Made by a program: the position numbers and the translations under genes. Below, piece by piece: positions 18,350-28,491 of a stretch of 64,000 nucleotides of DNA. Where the stretch lies: assembly GCA_002918705.1 (NCBI GenBank), contig PQKR01000006.1, forward strand, positions 62,001 through 126,000, given 5' to 3'. The notes under the pieces were generated by a model. That model worked only from the letters and a program-made list of their open reading frames with translations, had not been told where the DNA came from and did not search any database. How positions within the stretch are numbered: position 1 is the first letter of the stretch; each line of letters begins with the position of its first letter. The stretch comes from Escherichia sp. ESNIH1. Lineage in GTDB: Bacteria > Pseudomonadota > Gammaproteobacteria > Enterobacterales > Enterobacteriaceae.

Positions 18350-19924
18350 ATGACCCTGCCCTTTAAATACGCTGCGCTCGCCCTCGTGTGCAGCGCCGGG
18401 CTATTTGCCGCCTCGGGCGTGCTCTATGTTAAAAGCCGCACTCCCGACACGCCTGTCCAGACAGCGCCTGTTACCCCCCCGCCTCAGACGGCACCCATTA
18501 CGGCACCGGCGGTGAAGCCGACGTTTACCTCAGCGCAGATCGATCAATGGGTCGCGCCGGTGGCGCTCTACCCCGACCCGCTGCTCTCCCAGGTGCTGAT
18601 GGCCGCTACCTACCCGGCCAACGTGGTGCAGGCCGTGAAGTGGTCACGAGATAACCCTACCCTGCAGGGCGATGCGGCCATTCAGGCGGTTTCGGGCCAG
18701 CCCTGGGATCCGAGCGTGAAGTCGCTGGTTGCCTTCCCCCAGCTGATGGCCCTGATGGGCGAGAACCCGGAGTGGGTACAAAATCTGGGGGATGCGTTTC
18801 TGGCCCAGCCGCAGGACGTCATGGACTCTGTGCAGCGGCTGCGGCAGCTGGCCCAGCAGACCGGCGCGTTAAAATCCACGCCGCAGCAGACGGTCAGCAG
18901 CACGCCGAAGAAAGCTAAAGCGCCTGTTGCCGTTCAGAGCAGCGGCGGCACGCAGGCCCCTGCCCCAACGGTAATCAAAATTGAGCCTGCCAATCCGCAG
19001 GTGGTTTATGTTCCCAACTACAACCCCGCTACGGTCTACGGCAGCTGGCCAAACACGGCCTATCCCCCCGTCTATCTACCGCCGCCTCCTGGCCAGCAGT
19101 TTGCAGACAGCTTCGTTAAAGGCTTCGGCTATAGCCTGGGGGTCGCTACCACCTACGCGCTGTTCAGCAACATCGACTGGGATGACGACGATCACCATCA
19201 CCATGATGACGATCACCACGACGACGATCATCATGATGGCGGCTATCACGGCAACGGCTACCAGCATAACGGGGACAACATCAACATTAACGTCAACAAT
19301 CTCAACCGCATCTCAGGACAGAATCTGAAAGAGCAGCATATGACCTGGCAGCATAATCCTGCCTATCGCGACGGTGTCCCCTACCAGAGCGGTGCGGTTG
19401 CCCAGCGTTTCCACCCTACTGACGTTAGCGGCGGGCTGAGCGCTACCCGGCAGCCGACGGCCTCCCGGGATAGTCAGCGCCAGGCGGCAATGGCGCAGTT
19501 TGAGCAGCGTAACCACGCTCCAACCAGCAGTGTGGCTGGGGTATCCTCCCGCGACGCCCAGCGCAAGGCTGCCTCGCAGCAGCTCAGCCAGATTGCCCAG
19601 CGTAATAACTACCGCGGTTACGATAGCGATCTTCCCCGCCCCGCCAGGCAGGCAAAAAAAGAACCGGCCAGAGAGAGCATACGACCGGACCAAAGAATAA
19701 CGAGAGAGATGCACCAGCGAACCGTTCCCGCGTCTCCACAGCGCGAGCCGCGTGTGATGAGCGCCCGCGCTAACGTGTTTAGCGGCAATGACAGCCGCTC
19801 GCCGTCATGGCAGTCGCAGCAGCTGCGTGGCCAGCAGAGCCGCCACATCGACATTGGCAACCTTGAACAGCGGGCCACCGGGCATGAAGGCCTGCGTGAA
19901 CACCGCGAGTTTCGCCGTCGTTAA
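18350..19924 (+). CDS. yacH: DUF3300 envelope protein YacH
   Basis: The 524-residue protein resembles E. coli YacH. Residues 1-30 hold a hydrophobic signal/anchor (ALALVCSAGLFAASGVLYV). A Pro/Thr-rich linker leads to the DUF3300 core (about 60-280; landmarks QIDQWVAPVALYPDPLL, VVYVPNYNP). Residues 276-300 are almost only Asp and His, a likely metal-binding cluster; E. coli YacH has a comparable stretch. The C-terminal ~200 residues are Gln/Arg/Ser-rich, low complexity and probably disordered. Function is unknown. A DUF2950 gene follows 12 bp later, so they are probably one operon. The start MTLPFKYA is chosen by homology, with GAGAGAGA just upstream. Confidence 0.88.
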   Translation: MTLPFKYAALALVCSAGLFAASGVLYVKSRTPDTPVQTAPVTPPPQTAPITAPAVKPTFTSAQIDQWVAPVALYPDPLLSQVLMAATYPANVVQAVKWSRDNPTLQGDAAIQAVSGQPWDPSVKSLVAFPQLMALMGENPEWVQNLGDAFLAQPQDVMDSVQRLRQLAQQTGALKSTPQQTVSSTPKKAKAPVAVQSSGGTQAPAPTVIKIEPANPQVVYVPNYNPATVYGSWPNTAYPPVYLPPPPGQQFADSFVKGFGYSLGVATTYALFSNIDWDDDDHHHHDDDHHDDDHHDGGYHGNGYQHNGDNININVNNLNRISGQNLKEQHMTWQHNPAYRDGVPYQSGAVAQRFHPTDVSGGLSATRQPTASRDSQRQAAMAQFEQRNHAPTSSVAGVSSRDAQRKAASQQLSQIAQRNNYRGYDSDLPRPARQAKKEPARESIRPDQRITREMHQRTVPASPQREPRVMSARANVFSGNDSRSPSWQSQQLRGQQSRHIDIGNLEQRATGHEGLREHREFRRR

Positions 19925-19936
19925 CCGGAGCCGATC

Positions 19937-20731
19937 ATGAAGAAAGTCCTGCTAAGTACCCTGCTGCTGTCGCTACCTTTTCTAAGCTACGCCCAGCAGC
20001 TGTTCCCCTCCCCTGACGCGGCGGCCAGCGCCTTTGCCGCCGCGGTAGCCGATCAAAACGAAGCCCAGCTCGCCGCCGTGCTGGGCGATGACTGGCGGCA
20101 GTTTCTCCCTCTGGAACAGGTCGATCCTGAAGCTATCGCCCGCTTTAACCGCGACTGGGCGGTGAAGCATGAGGTCGTCGCGCAAGAGAGCGTTGCCCAT
20201 CTCAACGTCGGCGAAGAGGGGTGGCAGTTGCCCATTCCTATGGTCAAAATTGCCGGAGGCTGGCACTTTGATATGCCCGCTGCTCAGGAGGAGATCCTCA
20301 CCCGTGCCATTGGCCGCAACGAGCTGTCGGCAATTGAAGCCATGCACGCCTACGTCGATGCGCAATATGACTACCGGCAGCGCAAGCAGGCGTATGCCAC
20401 GAAGCTTATCAGCAGCGAAGGCCAGCAGGACGGTCTCTACTGGCCGGTTAAGCCTGGAGAGGCCCCCAGCCCGCTGGGTCCTGCATTTAGCCCAGGCAAG
20501 CCAGGCGTAGGCTATCACGGCTACCATTTTCGGATTATCCACAGCGACAGCGCCCGTGGTTTTGCCCTGCTGGCGTGGCCGGTGGCGTGGGATAAAACAG
20601 GAGTAATGAGCTTTATGGTGAATCAGGACGATCGCGTTTATCAGGCTGATTTAGGCAAGGAGACGAGTGAGAAAGCGCAGGCGATCGATAAGTTTGCTGC
20701 TGTTGATCCGTGGCAGCCTGTTGAACCTTAA
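19937..20731 (+). CDS. DUF2950 family secreted protein
   Basis: The 264-residue product starts with a clear Sec signal peptide (MKKVLLSTLLLSLPFLSYAQ), so it is exported. The mature part carries DUF2950 landmarks: FPSPDAAASAFAAAV near the N-terminus, DDWRQFLP, and GYHGYHFRIIHS about residue 195. I recognise the family but it has no established function. DUF2950 genes are often found next to DUF3300 genes in other proteobacteria, and here it follows yacH by 12 bp. E. coli K-12, as I recall, lacks this gene at the locus. Confidence 0.8.
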   Translation: MKKVLLSTLLLSLPFLSYAQQLFPSPDAAASAFAAAVADQNEAQLAAVLGDDWRQFLPLEQVDPEAIARFNRDWAVKHEVVAQESVAHLNVGEEGWQLPIPMVKIAGGWHFDMPAAQEEILTRAIGRNELSAIEAMHAYVDAQYDYRQRKQAYATKLISSEGQQDGLYWPVKPGEAPSPLGPAFSPGKPGVGYHGYHFRIIHSDSARGFALLAWPVAWDKTGVMSFMVNQDDRVYQADLGKETSEKAQAIDKFAAVDPWQPVEP

Positions 20732-20737
20732 CTACAG

Positions 20738-20818
20738 TAGGCCCGGTAAGCGTAGCACCACCGGGCGTTTATCGGTTAACGCCGTCATGCCGGGCGGGAC
20801 TGCGTTTGCCCGGTCTAC
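20738..20818. repeat. BIME: two REP units
   Basis: Two inverted REP units (20738-20767 and 20789-20818) fill the gap between the convergent DUF2950 and small secreted protein genes. The second unit reads GCCGGGCGGGACTGCGTTTG before CCCGGTCTAC. Confidence 0.75.
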
Positions 20819-20823
20819 GGTGC

Positions 20824-21108
20824 TCAGAGCTGATGAGGCATGAGTGTAGGATCATCTTTTACCGGCGGTTTGCCGCTGTTAAGCACCGCCTCATCGGCCT
20901 GAATGCTGCCGGAATTCTTCGCCCACTCCCCTTCCCCCGACTGGGTTACTTGCTGATGCTGGGCGTTTAGGTTTTCACCCATTGCCGCGATATGCGTGCT
21001 CTGCGTGCCCCCGCTATTAGCCGCCCAGGGAACAGTGGCATCGTTAGCCAACGCCATACCAGAAACCAGCGCCGTCGCTAACGCGGCGGTTGTCCAAAAT
21101 AATTTCAT
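20824..21108 (-). CDS. Small secreted protein of unknown function with an internal repeat
   Basis: From the ATG at 21108 the product is 94 residues. Residues 1 to ~22 are a Sec signal peptide (TTAALATALVSGMALA), predicted to be cut after ALA. The mature ~72 residues are Gly/Ser/Asn/Gln-rich, without Cys, and contain two related units, WAANSGGTQS and WAKNSGSIQA, about 35 residues apart. AAGGGA lies 7 nt before the start, supporting it; a longer reading upstream is rejected. I do not recognise a family. It is transcribed towards the BIME and lies upstream of no obvious partner. Confidence 0.7.
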   Translation of the reverse strand: MKLFWTTAALATALVSGMALANDATVPWAANSGGTQSTHIAAMGENLNAQHQQVTQSGEGEWAKNSGSIQADEAVLNSGKPPVKDDPTLMPHQL

Positions 21109-21308
21109 TATGCATCCCTTATAGTCGTTGCGAGGGGGCAGCTTAAAATAAATAAGGTTTCGGGCGGGTGACAAAATACAAAAGAATATTTCTTACAAAA
21201 CAACCACTTTACCGCTATGACGCAGGCTAAACGTAACGTGGGATAAATTGACCTTAATAAAATCTGGCTTTTTGTGCGTTCGGTACATCTTTTGCAATTT
21301 TCAGACAT

Positions 21309-21335
21309 AAAAAAAGCGGCTACATGAGCCGCTTT
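21309..21335 (-). terminator. Rho-independent terminator of lpd
   Basis: On the minus strand AAAGCGGCT and AGCCGCTTT form a 9-bp stem with a 5-nt loop, extended by T residues (the A-run at 21309-21312 on the plus strand). Confidence 0.85.
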
Positions 21336-21351
21336 AATCATATCCCGAAGA

Positions 21352-22776
21352 TTATTTCTTCTTCGCTTTCGCGTTCGGCAGGTCGGTGATGCTACCTTCG
21401 AACACTTCTGCTGCCAGACCCACGGATTCGTGCAGGGTCGGGTGCGCATGGATGGTGAGCGCGATATCTTCAGCGTCACAGCCCATCTCGATCGCCAGAC
21501 CGATCTCACCCAGCAGCTCGCCGCCGTTGGTACCGACAATCGCGCCACCGATCACACGGTGCGTCTCTTTGTCGAAGATCAGCTTGGTCATACCGTCTGC
21601 GCAGTCGGAAGCGATAGCACGGCCAGAAGCTGCCCACGGGAAGGTGGCGGTTTCGTAGCTGATGCCTTTCTCTTTCGCTTCTTTCTCGGTCAGGCCAACC
21701 CATGCCACTTCTGGCTCGGTGTAGGCGATAGACGGGATCACTTTCGGATCGAAGTAGTGTTTCATGCCGGCGATAACTTCAGCGGCAACGTGACCTTCGT
21801 GAACACCTTTGTGCGCCAGCATCGGCTGACCGACGATATCGCCGATAGCAAAGATGTGCGGTACGTTAGTACGCAGCTGCTTGTCTACGCGGATGAAGCC
21901 ACGGTCGTCCACTTCCACGCCGGCTTTGCCTGCGTCGAGGTTTTTACCGTTCGGCACGCGGCCGATAGCCACCAGCACCGCGTCGTAACGCTGCGCTTCT
22001 GCCGGGGCTTTTTTGCCTTCCATAGAAACGTAGATGCCGTCTTCTTTCGCTTCAACGGCGGTCACTTTGGTTTCCAGCATCAGGTTGAACTTCTTGCTGA
22101 TGCGCTTGGTGAAGACTTTAACGATATCTTTGTCAGCGGCCGGGATAACCTGGTCGAACATCTCAACCACGTCGATCTCTGAACCCAGCGCATGGTACAC
22201 GGTACCCATTTCCAGACCGATGATGCCGCCGCCCATAACCAGCAGACGCTTCGGCACTTCTTTCAGCTCCAGCGCATCGGTGGAGTCCCACACGCGCGGA
22301 TCTTCATGCGGAATGAACGGCAGTTCAATCGGACGGGAGCCTGCCGCGATGATCGCGTTGTCGAAGTTGATCACGGTTTTGCCGTTTTCGCCTTCCACTT
22401 CCAGGGTGTTCGCGCCGGTGAATTTGCCCAGGCCGTTAACCACTTTTACTTTACGGCCTTTAGCCATGCCAGCCAGACCGCCGGTCAGCTGGTTGATGAC
22501 TTTCTCTTTCCAGGTACGAATTTTGTCGATGTCGGTTTTCGGCTCGCCGAAAACGATACCGTGCTCGGCCAGCGCTTTCGCTTCTTCGATCACTTTCGCT
22601 ACGTGCAGCAGCGCTTTAGAAGGGATACAGCCGACGTTCAGACAAACACCGCCGAGGGTGCTGTAACGCTCAACAATGACGGTTTCCAGACCTAAATCAG
22701 CGCAACGGAAGGCAGCAGAGTAACCTGCCGGGCCTGCCCCAAGTACCACGACCTGAGTTTTGATTTCAGTACTCAT
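21352..22776 (-). CDS. lpd: Dihydrolipoyl dehydrogenase (E3)
   Basis: Lpd reoxidises dihydrolipoyl groups of the pyruvate and 2-oxoglutarate dehydrogenases and of the glycine cleavage system, passing electrons to NAD+ through FAD. The product is 474 residues from the second ATG (MSTEIKTQV), the E. coli length; the first ATG at 22779 is too close to the GAGG. The FAD motif GAGPAGYSAA is followed by the redox-active disulphide VCLNVGCIPSK, the NAD motif GGGIIGLEMG and the C-terminal base His in HAHPTLHES. It has its own terminator and an upstream gap after the aceF terminator, so it is probably transcribed both separately and by readthrough. Confidence 0.98.
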   Translation of the reverse strand: MSTEIKTQVVVLGAGPAGYSAAFRCADLGLETVIVERYSTLGGVCLNVGCIPSKALLHVAKVIEEAKALAEHGIVFGEPKTDIDKIRTWKEKVINQLTGGLAGMAKGRKVKVVNGLGKFTGANTLEVEGENGKTVINFDNAIIAAGSRPIELPFIPHEDPRVWDSTDALELKEVPKRLLVMGGGIIGLEMGTVYHALGSEIDVVEMFDQVIPAADKDIVKVFTKRISKKFNLMLETKVTAVEAKEDGIYVSMEGKKAPAEAQRYDAVLVAIGRVPNGKNLDAGKAGVEVDDRGFIRVDKQLRTNVPHIFAIGDIVGQPMLAHKGVHEGHVAAEVIAGMKHYFDPKVIPSIAYTEPEVAWVGLTEKEAKEKGISYETATFPWAASGRAIASDCADGMTKLIFDKETHRVIGGAIVGTNGGELLGEIGLAIEMGCDAEDIALTIHAHPTLHESVGLAAEVFEGSITDLPNAKAKKK

Positions 22777-22942
22777 CATGACCTCTTAATTATTTCCGGC
22801 CGTACAAAGTGCTTTTGCTTTGCATCCGCCGGGACGTTCTATCCGTCCGCAGTTTACAAAATTGTTAACATTTTTGAAACAACAAACGGCAAACGAAGTG
22901 TCCTTTGTCCTAATAACCTCAACAACATAGTGAGATTACCAG

Positions 22943-22970
22943 AAAAAAGCCGACCGTCAGGCCGGCTTTT
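22943..22970 (-). terminator. Rho-independent terminator after aceF
   Basis: On the minus strand AAAAGCCG and CGGCTTTT pair around an internal GC-rich region, followed by more T residues. It separates aceEF from lpd and probably gives partial termination. Confidence 0.8.
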
Positions 22971-22974
22971 ACGA

Positions 22975-24879
22975 TTACATCACCAGACGGCGAATGTCAG
23001 ACAGCATATTGTTGATGATGGTAATGAAACGCGCACCATCAGCACCGTCGATCACGCGGTGGTCGAAGGAGAGAGAGATCGGCATCATCAGACGCGGTAC
23101 GAACTCTTTCCCGTTCCAGACCGGCTCCATCGCGGACTTGGAGACGCCCAGGATGGCCACTTCCGGCGCGTTAACGATCGGCGCGAAGTGGGTGGTACCC
23201 AGGCCGCCGATGCTGGAGATGGTGAAGCAGCCGCCCTGCATTTCGCCAGCGGTCAGCTTGCCATCACGCGCTTTCTTGGAGATCACGGTCAGCTCGCGAG
23301 ACAGCTCGGTAACGCTCTTCTTGTTGACGTCTTTAAAGACCGGAACAACCAGACCGTTCGGGGTATCAACCGCCACGCCGATGTTGATGTATTTCTTCAG
23401 CGTCAGACGCTGCGCATCTTCGGACAGGGAGCTGTTGAAGCGTGGCATCTGCTCCAGGGCAGCGGCAACGGCTTTCATGATGAAGACAACCGGGGTGAAT
23501 TTCACGTCCAGTTTACGCTTCTCAGCTTCGGCGTTCTGCTGCTTACGGAACGCTTCCAGGTCGGTGATGTCGGTTTTGTCGAAGTGGGTAACGTGCGGGA
23601 TCATCACCCAGTTACGGCTCAGGTTCGCACCAGAGATTTTCTGGATACGGCCCAGCTCCACTTCTTCAACTTCACCAAACTTGCTGAAGTCTACTTTCGG
23701 CCACGGCAGCATGCCTGGCAGACCACCACCGGTTGCGGCGGCAGCAGGTGCAGATTCAGCGCGTTTAACGGCCTCTTTCACGTAAGCCTGAACGTCTTCG
23801 CGCAGGATACGGCCTTTACGACCGGTGCCTTTTACTTTCGCCAGGTTTACACCGAACTCGCGCGCCAGGCGGCGGATCAGCGGGGTCGCGTGGACGTAAG
23901 CGTCGTTTTCAGCGAAGTCAGACTTGCCTTCCGCTTTCGCAGCCGGCGCAGCAGCAGGTTTGGCAGCCTGAGCCGGTGCAGCAGCCGGAGCCGGCGCGGC
24001 AGCGGCCGGAGCAGCAGCAGGCGCAGCGCCTTCCACTTCGAAGACCATGATCAGGGAGCCGGTAGAGACTTTGTCGCCGGTGCTGATTTTGATCTCTTTA
24101 ACGGTACCGGCGAACGGCGCCGGGACTTCCATAGAAGCCTTGTCACCTTCAACGGTGATCAGTGACTGCTCAGCGGTAACTTTGTCGCCGACTTTCACCA
24201 TCACTTCAGTGACTTCAACTTCATCGCCACCGATGTCCGGCACGTGAACTTCTTTCGCACCAGCGGCAGCGGCTGGCGCAACGGCAGCCTGCTCTTTCAC
24301 TTCTGGTTTAGCAGCGGCGGCAGCCGGGGCAGCGCCCGCGACGTCGAAGATCATGATCAGGGAGCCGGTAGAGACTTTGTCACCGGTGTTGATCTTGATC
24401 TCTTTAACGGTACCTTCGAACGGTGCCGGGACTTCCATAGAGGCTTTATCACCCTCTACGACAATCAGGGACTGCTCAGCGGTAACGGTATCGCCCACTT
24501 TCACCAGGATCTCGGTGACTTCAACTTCGTCACCGCCGATGTCCGGCACGTTCACTTCTTTCGCCGCGGCAGCGGCTGCTGGTGCAGCGGCGGCCGGAGC
24601 GGCTTCTTTCTTCTCTTCCTGCGCAGGTGCAGCCGCTGCTGCACCGTCGGCGGAATCGAAAATCATGATCAGTTTACCGGTCTCGGTTTTGTCGCCAACA
24701 GAGACTTTGATCTCTTTAACAACGCCAGCCTGCGGAGACGGAACTTCCATAGAGGCTTTATCGCCCTCTACGACGATCAGCGACTGTTCAGCTTCAACCT
24801 TGTCGCCCACGTTGACCAGAATCTCGGTGATCTCTACTTCGTCCGACCCGATGTCCGGTACATTGATTTCGATAGCCAT
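22975..24879 (-). CDS. aceF: Pyruvate dehydrogenase E2, dihydrolipoyl acetyltransferase
   Basis: AceF is the core of the pyruvate dehydrogenase complex and transfers acetyl from lipoyl to CoA. The 634-residue protein has three N-terminal lipoyl domains, each with the lipoylated lysine in GDKASMEVP (first at Lys41), joined by Ala/Pro-rich linkers. A peripheral-subunit-binding domain follows ([14 protein letters not shown], about residue 330), then the acyltransferase domain with the catalytic His in [11 protein letters not shown] near the end. It follows aceE by 14 bp. Confidence 0.98.
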   Translation of the reverse strand: MAIEINVPDIGSDEVEITEILVNVGDKVEAEQSLIVVEGDKASMEVPSPQAGVVKEIKVSVGDKTETGKLIMIFDSADGAAAAAPAQEEKKEAAPAAAAPAAAAAAKEVNVPDIGGDEVEVTEILVKVGDTVTAEQSLIVVEGDKASMEVPAPFEGTVKEIKINTGDKVSTGSLIMIFDVAGAAPAAAAAKPEVKEQAAVAPAAAAGAKEVHVPDIGGDEVEVTEVMVKVGDKVTAEQSLITVEGDKASMEVPAPFAGTVKEIKISTGDKVSTGSLIMVFEVEGAAPAAAPAAAAPAPAAAPAQAAKPAAAPAAKAEGKSDFAENDAYVHATPLIRRLAREFGVNLAKVKGTGRKGRILREDVQAYVKEAVKRAESAPAAAATGGGLPGMLPWPKVDFSKFGEVEEVELGRIQKISGANLSRNWVMIPHVTHFDKTDITDLEAFRKQQNAEAEKRKLDVKFTPVVFIMKAVAAALEQMPRFNSSLSEDAQRLTLKKYINIGVAVDTPNGLVVPVFKDVNKKSVTELSRELTVISKKARDGKLTAGEMQGGCFTISSIGGLGTTHFAPIVNAPEVAILGVSKSAMEPVWNGKEFVPRLMMPISLSFDHRVIDGADGARFITIINNMLSDIRRLVM

Positions 24880-24893
24880 TCTCTCTTTACCTC

Positions 24894-27557
24894 TTATGCC
24901 AGACGCGGGTTAACTTTATCTGCATCGATGTTGAATTTGGTGATGGCTTCCGCTACCACTTTCTTATCGATGTCGCCACGTTTAGCCAGTTCGCCCAGCG
25001 CTGCTACAACCACGTAAGATGCATCCACTTCGAAGTGGTGACGCAGGTTTTCACGGCTGTCAGAGCGACCGAAACCGTCGGTACCCAGTACGCGGTAGTC
25101 ATCAGCCGGTACATAAGTACGAACCTGCTCGGCGAACAGTTTCATATAGTCAGTGGACGCCACGGCCGGTGCATCGTTCATCACCTGAGCGATGTACGGC
25201 ACGCGCGGGGTTTCCATCGGGTGCAGCATGTTCCAACGCTCACAGTCCTGGCCGTCACGAGCAAGCTCGGTGAAGGAGGTCACGCTGTAAACATCAGAGC
25301 CGATGCCGTAGTCGTTGGCCAGGATCTGCGCTGCTTCACGTACGTGACGCAGGATAGAGCCGGAGCCCAGCAGCTGAACTTTACCTTTCGCGCCTTCAAC
25401 GGTTTCGAGTTTGTAGATACCTTTACGGATACCTTCCTCTGCACCCTGCGGCATCGCCGGCATGTGGTAGTTTTCGTTCAGCGTGGTGATGTAGTAGTAG
25501 ATGTTCTCTTGCGCTTCGCCGTACATACGCTGCAGACCGTCATGCATGATGACTGCCACTTCGTAAGCATAGGACGGATCGTAGGAGATACAGTTCGGGA
25601 TAGTCAGCGACTGAATGTGGCTGTGACCATCTTCGTGCTGCAGACCTTCGCCGTTCAGCGTTGTACGACCGGAGGTACCACCGATCAGGAAGCCGCGCGC
25701 CTGCTGGTCACCTGCTGCCCAGCACAGGTCGCCGATACGCTGGAAACCGAACATGGAGTAGTAGATGTAGAACGGGATCATCGGCAGATTGTTGGTGCTG
25801 TAAGAGGTCGCCGCAGCCAGCCAGGAGGAACCTGCGCCCAGCTCGTTGATGCCTTCCTGCAGGATCTGGCCTTTCTCGTCTTCTTTGTAGTACGCAACCT
25901 GCTCACGGTCCTGCGGGGTGTACTGCTGACCGTTCGGGCTGTAGATACCGATCTGGCGGAACAGACCTTCCATACCGAAGGTACGCGCTTCGTCAGCGAT
26001 GATCGGAACCAGACGATCTTTGATCGACTTGTTCTTCAGCATCACGTTCAGGGCACGAACGAAAGCGATAGTGGTGGAGATCTCTTTGTTCTGCTCTTCC
26101 AGCAGCGATTTGAAGTCTTCCAGCGCAGGCAGTTCCAGCTTCTCGGTGAAGTTTGGCTGGCGGGACGGCAGGTAGCCGTTCAGCTTCTGACGCTGCGCGT
26201 GCAGGTAGGTGTGCTCTTCAGACCCTTCCGGGAAGGTGATGTAAGAGAGGTTTTCAACCTGCTCATCGGTCACTGGAACGTTGAAGCGGTCGCGGATATA
26301 GCGCACGCCGTCCATGTTCATTTTCTTAACCTGGTGAGCGATGTTTTTACCTTCTGCGGTATCACCCATGCCGTAACCTTTAACGGTGTGGGCCAGGATA
26401 ACAGTCGCTTTACCTTTGGTTTCGCGTGCTTTTTTCAGTGCAGCGTAAACTTTCTTCGGATCGTGGCCACCGCGGTTCAGGGCCCAGATCTGCTCGTCAG
26501 TCCAGTCAGCAACCAGCGCTGCGGTCTCCGGGTATTTACCGAAGAAGTGCTCACGCACATAGGCGCCGTCACGGGATTTGAAGGTCTGGTAGTCGCCGTC
26601 AACGGTTTCGTTCATCAGCTGGATCAGTTTACCGCTGGTGTCTTTACGCAGCAGCTCATCCCAACGACCGCCCCACATCACCTTGATCACGTTCCAGCCA
26701 GCACCGGCGAAGATGCCTTCCAGTTCGTTGATGATCTTGCCGTTACCGGTTACCGGACCATCCAGACGCTGCAGGTTACAGTTGATGACGAAGCACAGGT
26801 TGTCCAGCTTCTCACGGGTGGCGATGGTGATCGCACCTTTGGATTCTGGCTCATCCATCTCGCCGTCGCCCAGGAAGGCGTAAACGGTCTGCTCAGAGGT
26901 ATCTTTCAGGCCACGGTGTTCCAGATATTTCAGGAACTTAGCCTGGTAGATCGCACCGATCGGGCCCAGACCCATAGATACGGTCGGGAACTGCCAGAAT
27001 TCCGGCATCAGTTTCGGGTGCGGGTAAGAGGAGAGGCCGTTGCCATGCACTTCCTGACGGAAGTTGTTCATCTGCTCTTCAGTCAGACGACCTTCCAGGA
27101 AGGCACGTGCGTAGACGCCCGGAGAGATGTGGCCCTGGAAGTATACCAGGTCGCCGCCGTCTTTCTCGGTGCGCGCGCGGAAGAAGTGGTTGAAGCACAC
27201 TTCATAAACGGTTGCAGAAGACTGGAAGGACGCCATGTGGCCGCCCAGCTCCAGATCTTTTTTGGACGCACGCAGAACGGTCATGATGGCGTTCCAGCGG
27301 ATTGCAGAACGAATGCGGCGTTCCAGATCCAGATTGCCCGGGTATTCCGGTTCGTCTTCAACGGCAATCGTGTTTACGTAGTTGTTAGCCCCTGCACCTG
27401 CAGCTACTTTCACGCCGCCTTTGCGGGCTTCAGAAAGCATCTGTTCAATTAGATACTGAGCGCGCTCAACACCTTCTTCACGGATGACCGATTCGATCGC
27501 CTGTTGCCAGTCGCGAGTTTCGATCGGATCCACGTCATTTTGGAGACGTTCTGACAT
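24894..27557 (-). CDS. aceE: Pyruvate dehydrogenase E1 component
   Basis: AceE is the thiamine diphosphate enzyme that decarboxylates pyruvate and acetylates the lipoyl domain of AceF. Its 887 residues equal the E. coli length. The ThDP motif begins with [12 protein letters not shown] near residue 228 and ends in VINCN. As a homodimeric E1 of the gamma-proteobacterial type it is not split into alpha and beta. It lies between pdhR (121 bp upstream) and aceF, and would be derepressed by pyruvate through PdhR. Confidence 0.98.
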   Translation of the reverse strand: MSERLQNDVDPIETRDWQQAIESVIREEGVERAQYLIEQMLSEARKGGVKVAAGAGANNYVNTIAVEDEPEYPGNLDLERRIRSAIRWNAIMTVLRASKKDLELGGHMASFQSSATVYEVCFNHFFRARTEKDGGDLVYFQGHISPGVYARAFLEGRLTEEQMNNFRQEVHGNGLSSYPHPKLMPEFWQFPTVSMGLGPIGAIYQAKFLKYLEHRGLKDTSEQTVYAFLGDGEMDEPESKGAITIATREKLDNLCFVINCNLQRLDGPVTGNGKIINELEGIFAGAGWNVIKVMWGGRWDELLRKDTSGKLIQLMNETVDGDYQTFKSRDGAYVREHFFGKYPETAALVADWTDEQIWALNRGGHDPKKVYAALKKARETKGKATVILAHTVKGYGMGDTAEGKNIAHQVKKMNMDGVRYIRDRFNVPVTDEQVENLSYITFPEGSEEHTYLHAQRQKLNGYLPSRQPNFTEKLELPALEDFKSLLEEQNKEISTTIAFVRALNVMLKNKSIKDRLVPIIADEARTFGMEGLFRQIGIYSPNGQQYTPQDREQVAYYKEDEKGQILQEGINELGAGSSWLAAATSYSTNNLPMIPFYIYYSMFGFQRIGDLCWAAGDQQARGFLIGGTSGRTTLNGEGLQHEDGHSHIQSLTIPNCISYDPSYAYEVAVIMHDGLQRMYGEAQENIYYYITTLNENYHMPAMPQGAEEGIRKGIYKLETVEGAKGKVQLLGSGSILRHVREAAQILANDYGIGSDVYSVTSFTELARDGQDCERWNMLHPMETPRVPYIAQVMNDAPAVASTDYMKLFAEQVRTYVPADDYRVLGTDGFGRSDSRENLRHHFEVDASYVVVAALGELAKRGDIDKKVVAEAITKFNIDADKVNPRLA

Positions 27558-27678
27558 GGGGGTATTCCTTATCTATCTGAGTACGTTAATTAATCTGGAA
27601 CCTGTCCCATTGTATTTTCGCCAGAAAATACAATAAGACAGGTTCTGCGTGAGTTGCCGCGCGTTTAAAGAACCACGC

Positions 27679-28443
27679 TTAGTCCTTTCGTTGCTGAAGC
27701 CTGCGCATTGAGCGTTCCCGACGGCTCTGCTCACGGCTGCGATCCAGCAATATCTCCTCAATAAACGCCAGGTGACGATGCGACGCTTCACGCGCCTGCT
27801 CCGGCTCCCTGGCAATAATCGCCTCAAAAACACTGGTGCGATGTTTGCTTACCAGCGGGAGCATCTCCCGGCGGGCATAGAGCAATTCAAAATTCTGGCG
27901 AACGTTCTGGGCTAACATCGGCTCCATGCAGCGTAGCAGATGTAGCAGCACCACATTATGGGCCGCTTCGGTGACAGCAATCTGATACTGGACCACCGCG
28001 CTAGACTCGGCATCGAGATCGCCTGACTCCTGTGCCAGCTCGATGGCGTGATGAAGCTCGCGGATCCGCACCCGGTCTTCATCGGTGCCGCGTAGCGCCG
28101 CGTAATAGGCGGCAATACCTTCCAGCGCGTGGCGCGTCTCAAGCAGGTCAAATTGGGATTCAGGATGATCGGAGAGCAGTTCGACCAGCGGGTCGCTAAA
28201 GCTCTGCCACAGGCTGTTCTGGACAAAGGTTCCGCCGCCCTGGCGACGAAGCAGCAGGCCCTTGGCTTCGAGACGTTGAATCGCCTCACGGAGCGAAGGA
28301 CGGGAAACGTCGAACTGTTTAGCCAGCTCGCGTTCAGGTGGAAGTTTTTCACCGGGGCGCAGTGTCCCCTCAAGGATCAAGAACTCCAGCTGCTGCTCAA
28401 TCACATCGGATAGTTTTGGTTGGCGGATTTTGCTGTAGGCCAT
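27679..28443 (-). CDS. pdhR: Pyruvate-responsive repressor PdhR (GntR/FadR family)
   Basis: PdhR represses pdhR-aceEF-lpd and respiratory genes until pyruvate binds. The 254-residue length is standard. Residues ~10-75 form the winged helix-turn-helix, with the GntR signature [20 protein letters not shown]. The rest is an FCD ligand domain with His/Asp metal residues. The C-terminus is rich in Arg. A perfect PdhR operator lies 32 bp upstream of the start, indicating autoregulation. Confidence 0.97.
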   Translation of the reverse strand: MAYSKIRQPKLSDVIEQQLEFLILEGTLRPGEKLPPERELAKQFDVSRPSLREAIQRLEAKGLLLRRQGGGTFVQNSLWQSFSDPLVELLSDHPESQFDLLETRHALEGIAAYYAALRGTDEDRVRIRELHHAIELAQESGDLDAESSAVVQYQIAVTEAAHNVVLLHLLRCMEPMLAQNVRQNFELLYARREMLPLVSKHRTSVFEAIIAREPEQAREASHRHLAFIEEILLDRSREQSRRERSMRRLQQRKD

Positions 28444-28474
28444 TATTCCCTGTCTCTGCCATTAGCCCGGAGTA

Positions 28475-28491
28475 AATTGGTCTTACCAATT
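28475..28491 (-). promoter_or_regulatory. PdhR operator
   Basis: AATTGGTCTTACCAATT is a perfect 17-bp palindrome matching the PdhR consensus ATTGGTnnnACCAAT. It lies just upstream of pdhR. Confidence 0.9.

Noticed and set aside
24000-24880. Possible tandem repeat element
   Set aside because: The repeats are the three lipoyl domains and Ala/Pro linkers of AceF.
25035-27452. 805-codon open frame on the plus strand
   Set aside because: It is antisense to aceE and has no recognisable domain; high-GC codon use keeps this reverse frame open by chance.
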